Shown here: positions 63,628 to 64,000 of the stretch, one piece after another | How positions within the stretch are numbered: the stretch's first letter is position 1 | Layout: each line of letters opens with the position of its first letter | Assembly (NCBI RefSeq): GCF_000376785.1 | Contig: NZ_AQXX01000139.1 | Span: 62,001-126,000, forward strand | DNA: 64,000 nucleotides | Reading direction: 5' to 3' | Source: Hahella ganghwensis DSM 17046 | GTDB lineage: Bacteria; Pseudomonadota; Gammaproteobacteria; Pseudomonadales; Oleiphilaceae | The notes under the pieces: model-generated | Database searches by the model: none | What the model was told of the DNA's origin: nothing | Seen by the model: only the letters and a program-made list of their open reading frames with translations | Translations under genes and position numbers: made by a program

Positions 63628-64000
63628 TTAACGGGAAGATTCCATCTTGTAAACCACTGTGGATTCTCGTGCTGCGAGTACCTGGAATAATACGACAGTG
63701 ACCAGATATATGGCGCCGAGAGACGCGACGCCGAGACGTATATCAGACATTGCGGCCACGGCAGAAAATACAATCGGTCCCAGCATTTGTCCAATCCGGC
63801 TGGAGGCGCGGAAAATACCCAATGCCTTGCCCTCACCATATTGCTTGCTGACATCCAGGTTGAGCACATAGGCGCTTTGTGACGGCAGGACAAAGCACCC
63901 GGAAAGGCCCAGAAGAATTACTGCGACAGTGGCGGCATAAATGCCTTCCAGTCCGGCAAAGGACAAAAACGCCAGGCTGGCCAGGATCCCACCCACCATG
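63628..64000 (-). CDS. MFS transporter, C-terminal part (cut by window edge)
   Basis: The last 123 codons of a major facilitator protein: four hydrophobic helices and a motif typical of the second half (EGKALGIFRASSRIGQMLGPIVF, quoted in parts: EGKALGIF, then GQMLGP). The internal ATG at 63999 is not the true start, since the gene must continue beyond the window. A drug or metabolite exporter is likely; the substrate is unknown. Confidence 0.85.
   Translation of the reverse strand, partial: MVGGILASLAFLSFAGLEGIYAATVAVILLGLSGCFVLPSQSAYVLNLDVSKQYGEGKALGIFRASSRIGQMLGPIVFSAVAAMSDIRLGVASLGAIYLVTVVLFQVLAARESTVVYKMESSR

Overview
The window reads as chromosome of a marine-type, aerobic gammaproteobacterium with roughly half G+C. 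Signs of this are a MaoP (YifE) homologue, a full SUF iron-sulfur operon with its own Rrf2-type regulator, a subfamily I lipase with its steric chaperone, an acrylate/propionate module (AcuR-AcuI-PrpE), a TctCBA tricarboxylate transporter and unusually many c-di-GMP proteins. The species cannot be named from the sequence. I saw no rRNA, tRNA, insertion sequence, prophage or CRISPR array.

Layout. 1-3.1 kb: two haem c lipoproteins, an exported helical protein and a Gfo/Idh oxidoreductase. 3.1-5.0 kb (minus): a secreted-repeat lipoprotein, an ECF sigma factor and its anti-sigma factor in one operon. 5.1-6.5 kb: two divergent paralogous phosphoribosyltransferases. 6.5-8.4 kb: an active-looking diguanylate cyclase facing away from a membrane-anchored degenerate GGDEF protein that keeps its c-di-GMP-binding I-site. 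8.5-16 kb: sufB-C-D-S-A-T-E on the minus strand, with the regulator divergent. 16.2-20.3 kb: maoP, an orphan GspF-like protein, AEC and TauE/SafE exporters, and a Mn exporter behind a candidate manganese riboswitch. 20.4-24.4 kb: acuR, acuI and prpE, with the same operator in front of acuR and acuI. 24.5-27.2 kb: slyD, a METTL21-like methyltransferase, an RRM protein and a DUF808 protein.

27.4-31.9 kb (minus) is a four-gene set: blue-copper protein, EAL phosphodiesterase, DUF3034 protein and a haemoglobin-like lipoprotein. 32-34.3 kb: lipase and foldase. 34.3-37.1 kb: a Cpx-like kinase/regulator pair divergent from a CpxP-like lipoprotein. 37.2-39.7 kb is a patch of unknown genes with a tandem membrane-protein duplication, a DUF4279 protein and an overlapping small ORF. 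39.9-48.2 kb: a CitA/CitB-like pair, a PAS-GGDEF cyclase, a dienelactone hydrolase, a PEBP protein and an RstAB-like system just upstream of a beta-barrel gene that shares its promoter motif. 48.3-53.3 kb: tctCBA, a DUF1801 protein and metY. 53.6-55.3 kb: an ABC-2 exporter.

55.7-63.2 kb ends with a large REC-PAS-GGDEF-EAL-REC protein converging on a CACHE hybrid histidine kinase. The kinase is preceded in its operon by two paralogous periplasmic ABC_sub_bind-type binding proteins, and no permease or ATPase is present. A partial MFS gene runs off the right edge.

The best candidates for something undescribed are the binding-protein/hybrid-kinase signalling unit, the copper-protein/EAL/DUF3034/globin set, and the small-gene patch at 37.2-39.7 kb. 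Much of the rest is linked by signalling: five c-di-GMP-related proteins, three classical two-component pairs and one hybrid kinase occur in 64 kb.
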